Source of the DNA: Guillardia theta CCMP2712
Taxonomy: Eukaryota > Cryptophyceae > Pyrenomonadales > Geminigeraceae
Assembly: GCF_000315625.1 (NCBI RefSeq)
Contig: NW_005434499.1
Coordinates: 58,419-101,269, forward strand
Length of the DNA stretch: 42,851 nucleotides
Direction: 5' to 3'
Shown piece by piece: positions 10,733-19,760 of this stretch (position 1 is its first letter; the number at the start of each line of letters is the position of its first letter). The position numbers and the translations under genes are program-made. The notes under the pieces were generated by a model that saw only the letters and a program-made list of their open reading frames with translations, searched no databases and had not been told where the DNA came from.

Positions 10733-11495
10733 TCATATGAGTGTTGGAATCCAGGAAAATGCGACCAAAGACGCAGTGGCAAGGAAAGAAGCGACAAGAC
10801 ACACCAAAGAAAAATCCGGGACACGAGGGAAAGAGAAGCTTGTCAAAAGGGAGGGAAAGAGGGGGAGTGAGGCAACAGTGAAGGAAGGGGCGGAGAAAGA
10901 AGGATGAAGGGGGTGAGGAGAATGGATGGCCATGAGAGAAGTGAAACCTGGGAGGGTTGAGAAAGTCAGAAACTTTTCCGTCACAAACTTGAAGATGCCG
11001 AGGACAATGAATCGCTGCGAAGAAGATAAAAACCTGCCAGTTGACGAGTCAGGTGATTGACGACCACACTTGTCATTATTGAATAGGGATCGAAGAGGAG
11101 GAAGAGGAGGATGGCGATGAGAGAAATGGCGATGAGAGAAATGGTGAGGAGGATGGCGATGAGAGAAATGGTGAAAAGGATCTTCCGCTTCTCACTGCAT
11201 TGATGATGATGATAGCCAACCCAAGTACAGCGGTAAACCAGAACCGAACATGAACATTTGAGAACCTGTAGATCTGCAGGCGATTCAGGTTGCTCAATCT
11301 CTACTCTTTCTGCCAACCTGCACAACACAGTACGCGGCGAAAAAGATCCCTGACACCATGGTCGGTATGCGCATGATCAATACCTTGAAAGGTCGTGAGG
11401 AGGACGGGACCAGCAGGATGAGCCGGAGAAAGGGCGAGAAGCAAGTAAGTCACCGGATCAATGCCCTGGCTGTTGGACGAGGAGACGCTTGACAT
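10733..11495 (-). CDS. Small multi-pass membrane protein
   Basis: Exons 11495-11454, 11383-11318, 11273-11196 and 11014-10733 join in frame (introns 70, 44 and 181 nt); 155 aa. After a short Ser-rich start (MSSVSSSNSQGIDP), each exon gives a hydrophobic helix: MVSGIFFAAYCVV, FWFTAVLGLAIIIINA and RFIVLGIFKFVTEKFL. A fourth possible helix lies near the C terminus (FSLVCLVASFLATASLVAF). The first three exons have good borders. The last 60 codons come from pyrimidine-rich DNA and may be untranslated or end elsewhere. The third intron carries a short tandem repeat. No family recognised. Confidence 0.5.
11099..11172. repeat. Tandem repeat of GGCGATGAGAGAAAT-type units
   Basis: Units of GATGAGAGAAATGG(C/T) alternate with GAGGAGGATG, inside the third intron of the small membrane-protein gene. 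Confidence 0.8.
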
Positions 11496-12641
11496 TGTGG
11501 GGGGAGAAAGAAAAGGGAAGCGGGGGAGAAAAGATATTGAGTAAGGGAGAGGGGATGAGAAGAATAGAAGCCTCGGGTCTTCCAATGTTGTTTCAAACAA
11601 GGCTTTGATTTCAAACAAAGAAGCTGAAAATTCACATGTAAGTATAGCCTTCTTGACATAATGCTAATATGGTTCAGCATAAATTCTTTTTACCTACCGC
11701 ATCACCTCCTAGTTGGTCATATCATTCATATCACAATGTTCTGCAGCTCTCTCATGGTTTCTTGGTTACTCTATCGTCTCTTCCTACCTCTCTTCCCTCC
11801 TCTCCCCACTCCGCCTCGCCCTCAGACATCTCTCTGTTCCTGAAGCAAACCCACCAGTGCCTTCGAAACGTACGCCAGCGCCTGCTCCCCTCTCCTCTAA
11901 TCTGACTTCTCTGCTCATTCTCTCCTCTCCTGTCCTCTCCTCTCCCCTCCCATGGCTGGTCCCGTTGGTTTTCCAAAATCAACCAGCTTTATTATGAAAG
12001 CTTTGGTTCTTTTCTTTTTACTGGCCCTCACAGGCCGACGAACCTGAAACTGAAAATAGCCCGCTTCCCTCGAAGTCATTTTGAGCTGCTGGTAGGATCT
12101 TTCAAATGTTTTTTTGAGGTTCAGGGAGTGGGGGTGGGGGTGGGGGGGGTGATCAGTACCGTGCCAGTAGCCTAATGTGGTAGGGGTGGGCGGCTCAGTC
12201 TCAGGAGGCCCGCATGGATCGGATATGATCGCAGTGGAATCGATGGCATCCCTGACTCCTCAAATCTACTTCCACCCTTCCTCTTCCTGCCTCCTGCTCT
12301 CCCTCTCCTTTTTTTCCTTCCTTTTGACCTCACTCTCCCACACCCTACTTCATATGCCCCTCCAGGCTCTCATTGCCCGCAATTACTGATATATCACATC
12401 TTCTAACATTGTTTGATCATTGGTTTATTCTCATCCTTTCCCCCTTCTGCTTCTCTTTCCCTTCTCTTCCCTATTTGCCCTCTTCTTGAACTTGCCATCA
12501 TGATACCACTGACGCTCAGATAAGAAACTTTCAGTTCCTCCATCACTTGTTGTCTGCAATCAGATCTCCGTGAGCCACGGGCATTCTTTCTTGCTTCTGA
12601 AACAACAAACTTATGCAGATCTGTTTTTGGAATTGAACAAG
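11496..12641. other. Non-coding, mostly pyrimidine-rich
   Basis: CT-rich stretches and a GGGTGGGGG run (12128-12150). A strong donor-like site, CACAT|GTAAGTATAG, lies at about 11638, but I found no partner exon with coding character. It may hold 5' leader introns of the F-box gene. Confidence 0.45.
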
Positions 12642-13728
12642 ATGGAAACGACTGAGAGACTTGAAACCTTATCGTTATGTTATGAAATTCTCGGATCGGA
12701 CTTTGCTAAGGTTATCGCATCATGTCATTTGATTCATGGGTCTTAACTTCCACATGCTATCTTAGAGAGCAGTCCCTCTGCTACGCACGAATGCTATCTC
12801 ACCACAAGTACCCTCTGAGCTTCAGCCGCAAATACTGATCTTGTTCATGCACGCAGGACCTCAAGACAGGGAAAGCTTCTCAAACACTTTTAATGTATGG
12901 AGCTGAATTGAATTGGATGGATTGTATTGTTATCGACGTCTCTTTTGCGTGTACGTAGAAATTGTGGCTTTTCAAGGACAGAAGCACGATTGATGCTTCT
13001 TCATCTACGAAAATCCGAGGATATTTCAACCGACCCAAGTCCTCAGGTACGTCCATGTCATCAGCGATATCCTTTGGAAAATGAGCACATGACCACAACA
13101 CAAGGTCCTGGTAAGCGACTATGATAGCTTCATGATATGCCAAGGTCTCGCTTGCCTAACAGACGTAAGCTTGGAGTTTATTCTTGACAGGAACCTTTCA
13201 AGTTCATAGCGATTTTCTCAAGCGAATTCTGGATTTTCTTCCTACGGAATATTTTCTCCTTCTGACCTGCATTTCAAGTTCATTCCGGTATTCTATCGAC
13301 ATGAAACTTCATTTGACTTCTTGTGGAATAGCAAGGTTTTGGATTCAGATTCGCCCTTTGTCCAGCAATTGTACTACGAGCGCACACTGAGATGTGGTGG
13401 TTTTAAGCGATTAACGGCTTGCGATGATGGAACGCAGGTCTATCTCCTTCTCTAGCACCTTTGAGCTGGAGAAAGCTCTACATTATGAATTTGAAGATCA
13501 CAAACTCTTTCTGGAGCGTTTGCGAGTTGTTGTTATCGAACTTGGTAAGTTGTGTTGATCACTTCTTCACTTGTCAAATCATTTCAGGAACTGTTCTCCA
13601 CCACTGAAGTTTGTGCTCGCAATGTATTGAAAGTGGACATTCCAATATGCTCACTTGCAACTCACGATGACACGATTGAGCTATGGAAGGATCGTTTGTT
13701 GATCCATGCGAGATTGTTGGATAAGTGA
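12642..13728 (+). CDS. F-box protein
   Basis: F-box proteins bring substrates to SCF ubiquitin ligases by binding Skp1. Exons: 12642-12710, 12766-12894, 12959-13046, 13191-13287, 13332-13396, 13438-13544 and 13588-13728; 231 aa, in frame from ATG to TGA, with introns of 55, 64, 144, 44, 41 and 43 nt. The F-box-like segment spans two exon joins at about residues 100-145 (FLKRILDFLPTEYFLLLTCI, SSFRKVLDSDSPFVQQLYY). A WRKLYI motif follows, as often seen after an F-box. The C terminus (DDTIELWKDRLLIHARLL) shows no recognisable substrate domain such as LRR, WD40 or Kelch. No long open frame reveals this gene. The call is by pattern and the F-box is divergent. Confidence 0.65.
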
Positions 13729-14102
13729 GACTTTGAACAGGAGGGACATGATATCTCGGAATCGGAGATGATTTTCCCGAGAATCTGCAGTCAAATGACG
13801 GTAACCTATCACATCAAATCTCGCATTCCCTGTCACATCTCTCCTCACGTCTGACTCTCCCGCATCAGCTCTGGCTTGGTGTCTTCCCTTGTTTCAGAAA
13901 CTCAGAGAATTTCTACGGGCTTCCTCTGTCTCAGTGTCTCAATAACGTGACCAGCTTCCACCGCGTGATCTTATTCTGACGTCAAACTCGAGGTCTTGAA
14001 TGAGATGCCTTGCTGGGGGAGCAAGACAGTCTCTGAAGAGGACGCTCCTGCGTTTATGGCAAGAAGCTGAGCAGGAAGAGAGAATGGTAATAAAGACATG
14101 GT
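13729..14102. other. Convergent intergenic region
   Basis: Lies between the F-box gene (+) and the next gene (-). No exon or repeat was seen. Confidence 0.5.
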
Positions 14103-15082
14103 TCAGATGACAAGTGCTTCCTCCAAGTGCAATCTGCCTGGGATTGAAAGATTCAAATCAGATCCCCTGAGACGGTTAGTCGACCTGGTTGAGACGATTG
14201 AAGTGATCCTGTCAAGAGCAGATACAAGAACCTGGTGACGGCATGCTCGGTACTCGAAACCTCGAGGCAATGGTCGCGCCAGCATGATGAGCCCTTGTGA
14301 TGCATTTGCAGACTGGAGAGACCGGCAGCAAAAGAACACTTGCTACACGCCCTGTGCTGCGATACTGTATTCAGATCCCTTCCTCTGTGCTCAAGCCTTC
14401 ACTCTTTACCTAAACCTTTTCAGGATGCTCTGCATTGGCCTGCGAATGACTGCTTTCGGTTTGCAGCCAGACATGCGTTGAGACCTTGTTTGAGTGAATG
14501 TTTAGCATTCCTTTGAAGATGAGCAGGCAGTCAGATGCAGAAACCTTCACTGAAAAGGTGTTGATGCTGATGCAGCAAGACAGGAGATTGAATCCTGAGA
14601 GCAACTAGAAGCCTTGACGGTTGTAGCTGAAGCCTTGCACAGTTTCTGAGCCTGTTCGACGACGAGGACGTGAGTTATCACACCAACGTGTTGCAAATGC
14701 CATGCGAGGTGAGCCTTGAGTAGTCCTCGTGCTCTTGTTCTCAGACGTTGGCGCCCCAAGAGGAAGTACCTCCGAGGTGTCGCTCCCTGGACATGGGAGA
14801 CAGCCTTCGCGCCATATCACTTGGAGGACGGGGAGCGGCAAGGGACTGCCATGGCCTTCAGCGACACAGGAAGGAGGCGATGCTGTGAGATGTTGCTGAC
14901 AGACGAGCCTCAGGTCTGATTGCTGTCGGCGAGAGGCAGTTGGCCTTATGCTGGATACGAGTGCCGTTGAAGAGGAGGATCTGGGTAGGACAAGCGTAGG
15001 AAGAAGCGGGAGGAAGGACAAGGAGATGGACATAGTAAGGAGGGGGGTGCCACCTCGAAGATTCTGGTACATTTATGATCAT
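14103..15082 (-). CDS. Unidentified protein, five exons
   Basis: Exons 15082-14905, 14819-14770, 14714-14606, 14549-14416 and 14312-14103 give 226 aa in frame (introns 85, 55, 56 and 103 nt). Coding-like parts are AHLAWHLQHVGVITHVLVVE, KVSASDCLLIFKGMLNIHSN and HQVLVSALDRITSIVSTRS. The N terminus contains a Pro/Tyr-rich hydrophobic stretch (YYVHLLVLPPASSYACPTQ). The ATG lies at the edge of a 35-bp tandem duplication, so the true start may differ. No family recognised. Confidence 0.45.
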
Positions 15083-15149
15083 TGAACGATCCAACTTGAC
15101 TCTTACGAATGACTCATTGAACGATCCAACTTGACTCTTACGAATGACT
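15080..15149. repeat. 35-bp tandem duplication
   Basis: Two copies of a 35-bp unit beginning CATTGAACGATCC and ending ACGAATGACT, which look identical by eye. The join creates AATGAGTCATTCG on the minus strand, the same TGAGTCAT word that builds the satellite at 35113-39590. Confidence 0.9.
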
Positions 15150-15439
15150 TCTTCTCATCTCTCCCTTTCTTTTTACCTTGCCTATTCTGCTCAGTCCATT
15201 CTGCTCCCATCTCCTTCCGATCCATTTTCGTCTGTCCGCTCGCACTGTCAGGTCTGCTCTCCTCCCTTCTTCCCTTCACTTCACCCCACTTTCTTTTCCT
15301 CTTCCATCGAACATCTCCCTCCCTGCTATCCCATGGAACAAGCAGTGGGTCGGTCAAGCTGCTTGCAGGCAGACGGATGGAGCAGCACGAGGTGCCTCCT
15401 CCATGTCGTTTTCTTCTCTCTGATGGTGTCGCTTCCATC

Positions 15440-17173
15440 TCACGTGCCATTGAAAATCGCTCGTGCCGCTCCGAGAGAGTTGGTCCATCTTGCAGCGACA
15501 TCGAGACGCTTGTCAAAAATCTTCTCGCTGATGTATAGAGGGTCGACAACCTCCATCTTCCCTTCCTTCTCTGGTTGGCAACATCACGCAAACACGTTGC
15601 AGGCGAGAAAGAGAATAAACCTGAGACGCGGAAAGGCTGTTGCAGTAGCTCTTCCATGAAGGACACGTCAACCTTGACCGAAGCAGCGCTATCGAACTGC
15701 TGCATCCACTTACCCACGTAGGTCTTCATCCACTGCCAGGGGGAGGTGAGTCAGTGCAGGGAGGAGGGAGGAGAGAGAAAGGGAGGAAGGCAGAGAGAAG
15801 AGGGGTCTGAGTACAAATGAGGAGTGTGAAGGGATGAAAGAGGAGGGGTATCACCTGGTAATGTTTCGACTCCTTGCTGTCTTGTGACATATCCACCAGC
15901 ACTTCTAGCACAGCCGTCTTGGTCAACAATCGCATCAGAAGATCTTTCGACGCCTGTCGCAAAGGGGTTGGCTCTTGCAGCGTCCCTGCTGTCAGGGGGG
16001 AGTGAGGGGGATCGGGTCGGAGGTTGCAAGGGACCTTTCAGTTGCTGCTTCCAAGCGACAGGCAAGGGTTCGAAGGAAGAGTTTGCACTCTTGAAAATGT
16101 TTCTTTCCTTGTGCAGAAGACGAATGTATTCCTGAGAAAAGATAAGAAGGATGAGATCCGCAGACAGATGAGCGGGAAGTAGGACAAGAGGACACGACAC
16201 CGATCAGCTCTCACGTTCTCTTCCCGGACATGTGACAAGTCCTCCTCAAATTCTTCAACTATACGCGTCGCGATTGAATGAAGGGACTGTAAAATCTCTT
16301 TGGGCTTGACAACCTGCCTTGGTTTCAGTGGAGCCCCCGAGACAGAGGTCCTTCACCTCAGTGAACTCGATCTTGGGCATCCCGTTGTTTTCCTTGAGAT
16401 AAGGGTTCTGCCTCCTTGACGCCGATGCCTGCGCCCATGGCGGCTCCTGGCCGAACACGTTGGTATATGAGTAGTTGGCGTTCCTGAGAAAACGTGCAGA
16501 CGTGAGCGTTGACCGAACATAGACGATGCGGAGACATACAGGAAATAAGCACACATGAGACTGCTTACCTCAAAGATTCCACCTCTGAAACTCCAGGAGT
16601 GTACTGTACATGTATCGTCTGCTCTGATGTCCCTTCCAGCTTTTGTAGATACTCCCTCCAGTTACATGTCAACCCGTCAATCCCATGATAGCATGCTTTG
16701 CAATGGTAGTCTGTCATTTTGATCATTTTCAGATGTTTGTGATCAAGAAAATTCTCCATCCACGAAGCCACGGGCTCATTCTGTACAGCAACGAGGAAAT
16801 GCAGTTTGTTCTGCACTGCTCGTTGCACTAGGAGATTCATCAGCGAGTCAGGAAAGGGAGGAGCACCAGCGTTCCCGTCTTTCAACATGAGAGGAAACTG
16901 CAGCCTTGCCTGCCTGCAATCGTTTCGAGCTCTCGGACTGACACATGTCCTCTGCTGGAAACAAAAACTTCCCCTGTTCGCCACAGTCCGCAACCGGTTT
17001 ACAGCAGGTGTCGACAAGTAGGCGAAGTGAGAGGGTGCACACAGCGGATTCTTTGGGGTCACAGAAAGGGGGAGGGAGAAGGGAAGAGAAGAAAAGAGGA
17101 GGAAGAAAGCAGCATGAGACCTCACTCCAACAGCAAAAGCCAACCCGACACGCTTCCCAAAGGCGGGCGCCAT
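15440..17173 (-). CDS. Unidentified protein of about 408 aa, eight exons
   Basis: Exons: 17173-17126, 17050-16569, 16483-16357, 16313-16215, 16131-16035, 15985-15855, 15732-15621 and 15570-15440, in frame throughout. The N terminus (MAPAFGKRVGLAFAVG, then a basic, acid-poor stretch) could target an organelle. The core reads LLVQRAVQNKLHFLVAVQNE, then HCKACYHGIDGLTCNWREYL, RRQNPYLKENNGMPKIEFTE and a helix VVKPKEILQSLHSIATRIVE. The last exons are also helical (SKDLLMRLLTKTAVLEVLVD and SFMEELLQQPF). It looks like a conserved folded protein with two CxxC-like Cys pairs, but I cannot name the family. A donor at the stop (GGCAC|GTGAGA) could extend it into a basic tail ending at 15103. The gene is divergent from dus (462 bp). 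Confidence 0.65.
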
Positions 17174-17635
17174 GGATGTCGGGGATTAGGATGTTGTACC
17201 GGTGTAATTTACTGTGAAAATAATTATAGGGAAGGGGTGGGTCAAATCGGGGGCAGGAAGCGGTGGGGTATTATAATAGATAGAGTGGAAAGGGTGGGGG
17301 TGGGGTCAATTTGCATGTGAAGCTTTCAGCTCTGAGATGCGAGTGGAACGTGAAGCAGAGGAAGGGAAGGAGAAGGAGAAGGAGAGGGACAGGGGAGAGG
17401 AGAGGAGAGGAGAGGAGAGGAGAGGAGAGGAGAGGAGAGGAGAGGAGAGGAGAGGAGAGGAGAGGAGAGGAGAGGAGAGGAGAGGAGAGGAGAAATTTGG
17501 CGAAGAAAGATGCATGAAAATGTGTTTAGTGATTTCGATGGGAGGAGGGCATTTGTCCAGTCTGGAACATGAATGTTGTTTCTATGCTGAGAATATCTTG
17601 GCAGGTGTTGTGATCGCAATTGCTTCACGTATGCA
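17174..17635. promoter_or_regulatory. Divergent intergenic region (presumed shared promoter) with a GGAGA array
   Basis: Separates the start of the minus-strand 408-aa gene from dus. It contains a G-rich block (17216-17310) and then a pentanucleotide array. I saw no unambiguous TATA box. The promoter role is inferred only from the divergent gene pair. Confidence 0.4.
17391..17492. repeat. (GGAGA)n pentanucleotide array
   Basis: About twenty nearly perfect pentamers (AGGAG/GGAGA) upstream of dus. The complementary array (TCCTC)n lies on the far side of dus at 19923-19980. Confidence 0.95.
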
Positions 17636-19531
17636 ATGCAAGCGCTGATCAGGCTCAGCTTTACCTTCCCCCTCTTTCTGTTTCTTGCCTCACTAACCAA
17701 GGAGCTCAGCGCAGACCAAACCGCAATGTCTCCCTCCTTCGTTCGCTCGCTTGCTATTCATGCGGGATCGAAGTTTTCAACCCCCGCCTCTTCTTCATGT
17801 CGGAGGATCCGCTTCCATTGCGGCATGAGCTCTTCGCATTCCCAAGCTCCGCAAGATCTTCCTGACCGCAGGCTGTGCGTTGCGCCCATGATGGACTGGA
17901 CGGACCGGTATGACCGTTACTTCCTGCGGTTAATCTCCAAGAACACATGGATGTACTCGGAGATGGTGACGACCTCCGCCATCCTGAATGGCAACCAAGA
18001 CCGCCTGCTGGGCTTCTTTCCTCAAGAGCACCCCATCGCTCTTCAGTTGGGGGGCAGCGACCCAGAGGACTTGGCCAAGTGCGCCAAGGTCGGGGAGAGC
18101 TACGGGTACGACGAGATCAACCTCAACGTGGGATGCCCGTCCGAGCGAGTCTCGACAGGTTCGTTCGGAGCCTGTCTGATGGCTGAGCCGGAGCTCGTGA
18201 GAGACTGTGTGGCGGCGATGCGGGAGAGTGTGAAAGTCCCAGTGACTGTGAAGCATCGGATCGGCATCGACCATCTAGACAGCTACGACCTCCTCTGCAA
18301 GTTCGTGTCGACAGTGGAGGAGGGAGGATGCAAGACGTTCATAGTGCATGCGAGGAAGGCGATCCTCAAGGGTCTCTCCCCCAAGGAGAACCGCGAGATT
18401 CCTCCGCTCCAGTACCACGTCGTCCACCAGCTGAAGCAGGACTTTCCTCAGCTGGAGATCATCATCAACGGAGGCATCACCGACCTCTCTCAGGCTCGCG
18501 CGCACCTGGAGCAGGCAGGAAGAGCTGGAGTTGATGGAGGATGACATGAGGGTGCAGGGGATGGATGGCGTGATGATCGGACGATCTGCTTACCATGAAC
18601 CTTACAAGATCCTTTCTCGAGCTGATATGTATCCTTGTCTACTCTCCTGTCCTCCTACTTCAGCTCCTCTTCCCTGCCTCGCCTTGCCTCGCCTTGTCTC
18701 ATGATTGATCTTGTCCCTGCAGGGAGATCTACAACGATGTGAATGGATATCACAAGTCTCGACAGCAGGTGCCACGACGTCACGAGGAGGAAGGAAGGGG
18801 GGTGAAATGGAGTTTGAGGAGAAGGGGGGAAGGAGTAGGAATGGAAAGCAGTCAAGAGGAGGGAGGGAGGTGGTGAAGGGGGAGGAAGCAAGCCATCAGG
18901 AGGGGGGTGGAGTCACGTACTTTCAGATAATTGAGGAGATGCTACCCTTCATTGATGAGCAGCTCAAGGCGGGAGTTTCTCTCAACAGTATCACCCGTCA
19001 CATGTGAAGATCTTTGAACCCTTCCCCCCTCTCATCTCACTCACTCCCCCTTCCTTCCTTGTATCTCTTTGCTCCATTGCTTCGTTCCTCTTTCCTCTCG
19101 GTCTCTCTTCCTAATCCCTCGACTGTTGGTCCTCGTCCCCTCTCCTCCCCTTTGCTAAGTTTCTCAGTTTGTCACCTCTCCTTGCCCGCTCTCCTGTTCT
19201 CCTGCCCCTCTCCTGCGAGCGTCCTGCCCTCGTCTTGCCCTCACTTCTCTCGCAGGCAAGGTCTCTTCCATGGCTGCCCCGGCGGCCGGGCGTTTCGTCG
19301 CCACCTCTCGTGAGGTTTGTCTTTGAACCTGCTAGGCGTGACCGACGAGCAGGGAGAACGTGCACAAGGAGGGCTCAGGCTCGCACACGCTGTGGAGGTG
19401 GGAGGTGAGGGCGGGGGCTGCGGCCTAACGCTGCTGGCAGGGCTGTGGAGAATATCCCAGAAGAGGTTCGTCTGAGGGTGGACGAAGAGATGAGGAGGGA
19501 GGAGGAGAAGATTGAGAGTATGGAGGTGTAA
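17636..19531 (+). CDS. dus: tRNA-dihydrouridine synthase, DusA type
   Basis: Dus enzymes are FMN proteins that reduce uridines in tRNA D-loops; DusA-type members act around U20/U20a. Exons: 17636-18514, 18558-18628, 18723-18768, 18927-19003, 19256-19309, 19353-19397 and 19441-19531; 420 aa. Motifs: [47 protein letters not shown] and [11 protein letters not shown] (about residue 162; its Cys is the catalytic acid in studied Dus). [48 protein letters not shown] and [14 protein letters not shown] follow. The C terminus matches DusA across several short introns ([26 protein letters not shown]). Intron 18515-18557 begins with GC, and three of the six introns are exactly 43 nt. From the first ATG the N terminus has a hydrophobic segment ([14 protein letters not shown]) followed by a basic Ser-rich stretch. 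This suggests import into an organelle; starts at 17726 or 17826 would remove the hydrophobic part. Confidence 0.93.
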
Positions 19532-19760
19532 GGAATGAATAGTTGTCATGATGTGGAAGGTTTTTGGAGGGGAATGAGGAGGAGAAGGAGGGAGGGGAGG
19601 GGAGAGGAACGGGAGGGACGGATGGGTCGAAGTTTTCTCCTCACAGTCTTGCATTCAACCTTTACATCTTTACATTATTACAACATAGACATGAAACAAT
19701 CAATTTACAAACTTGAGCTGATCCAACCTCTCCGCCCCCATTAGCCATCGAATTTGTTTG

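Noticed and set aside
12880-13143. 87-codon minus-strand frame starting MAYHEAIIVAYQD
   Set aside because: It lies opposite two exons and introns of the F-box gene, which closes in frame over seven exons. The minus frame has no splice partners.
18511-18545. Frameshift or sequencing error in dus
   Set aside because: A 43-nt GC-AG intron explains the break, restores the homologous sequence exactly and matches other intron lengths. An error remains possible but less likely.
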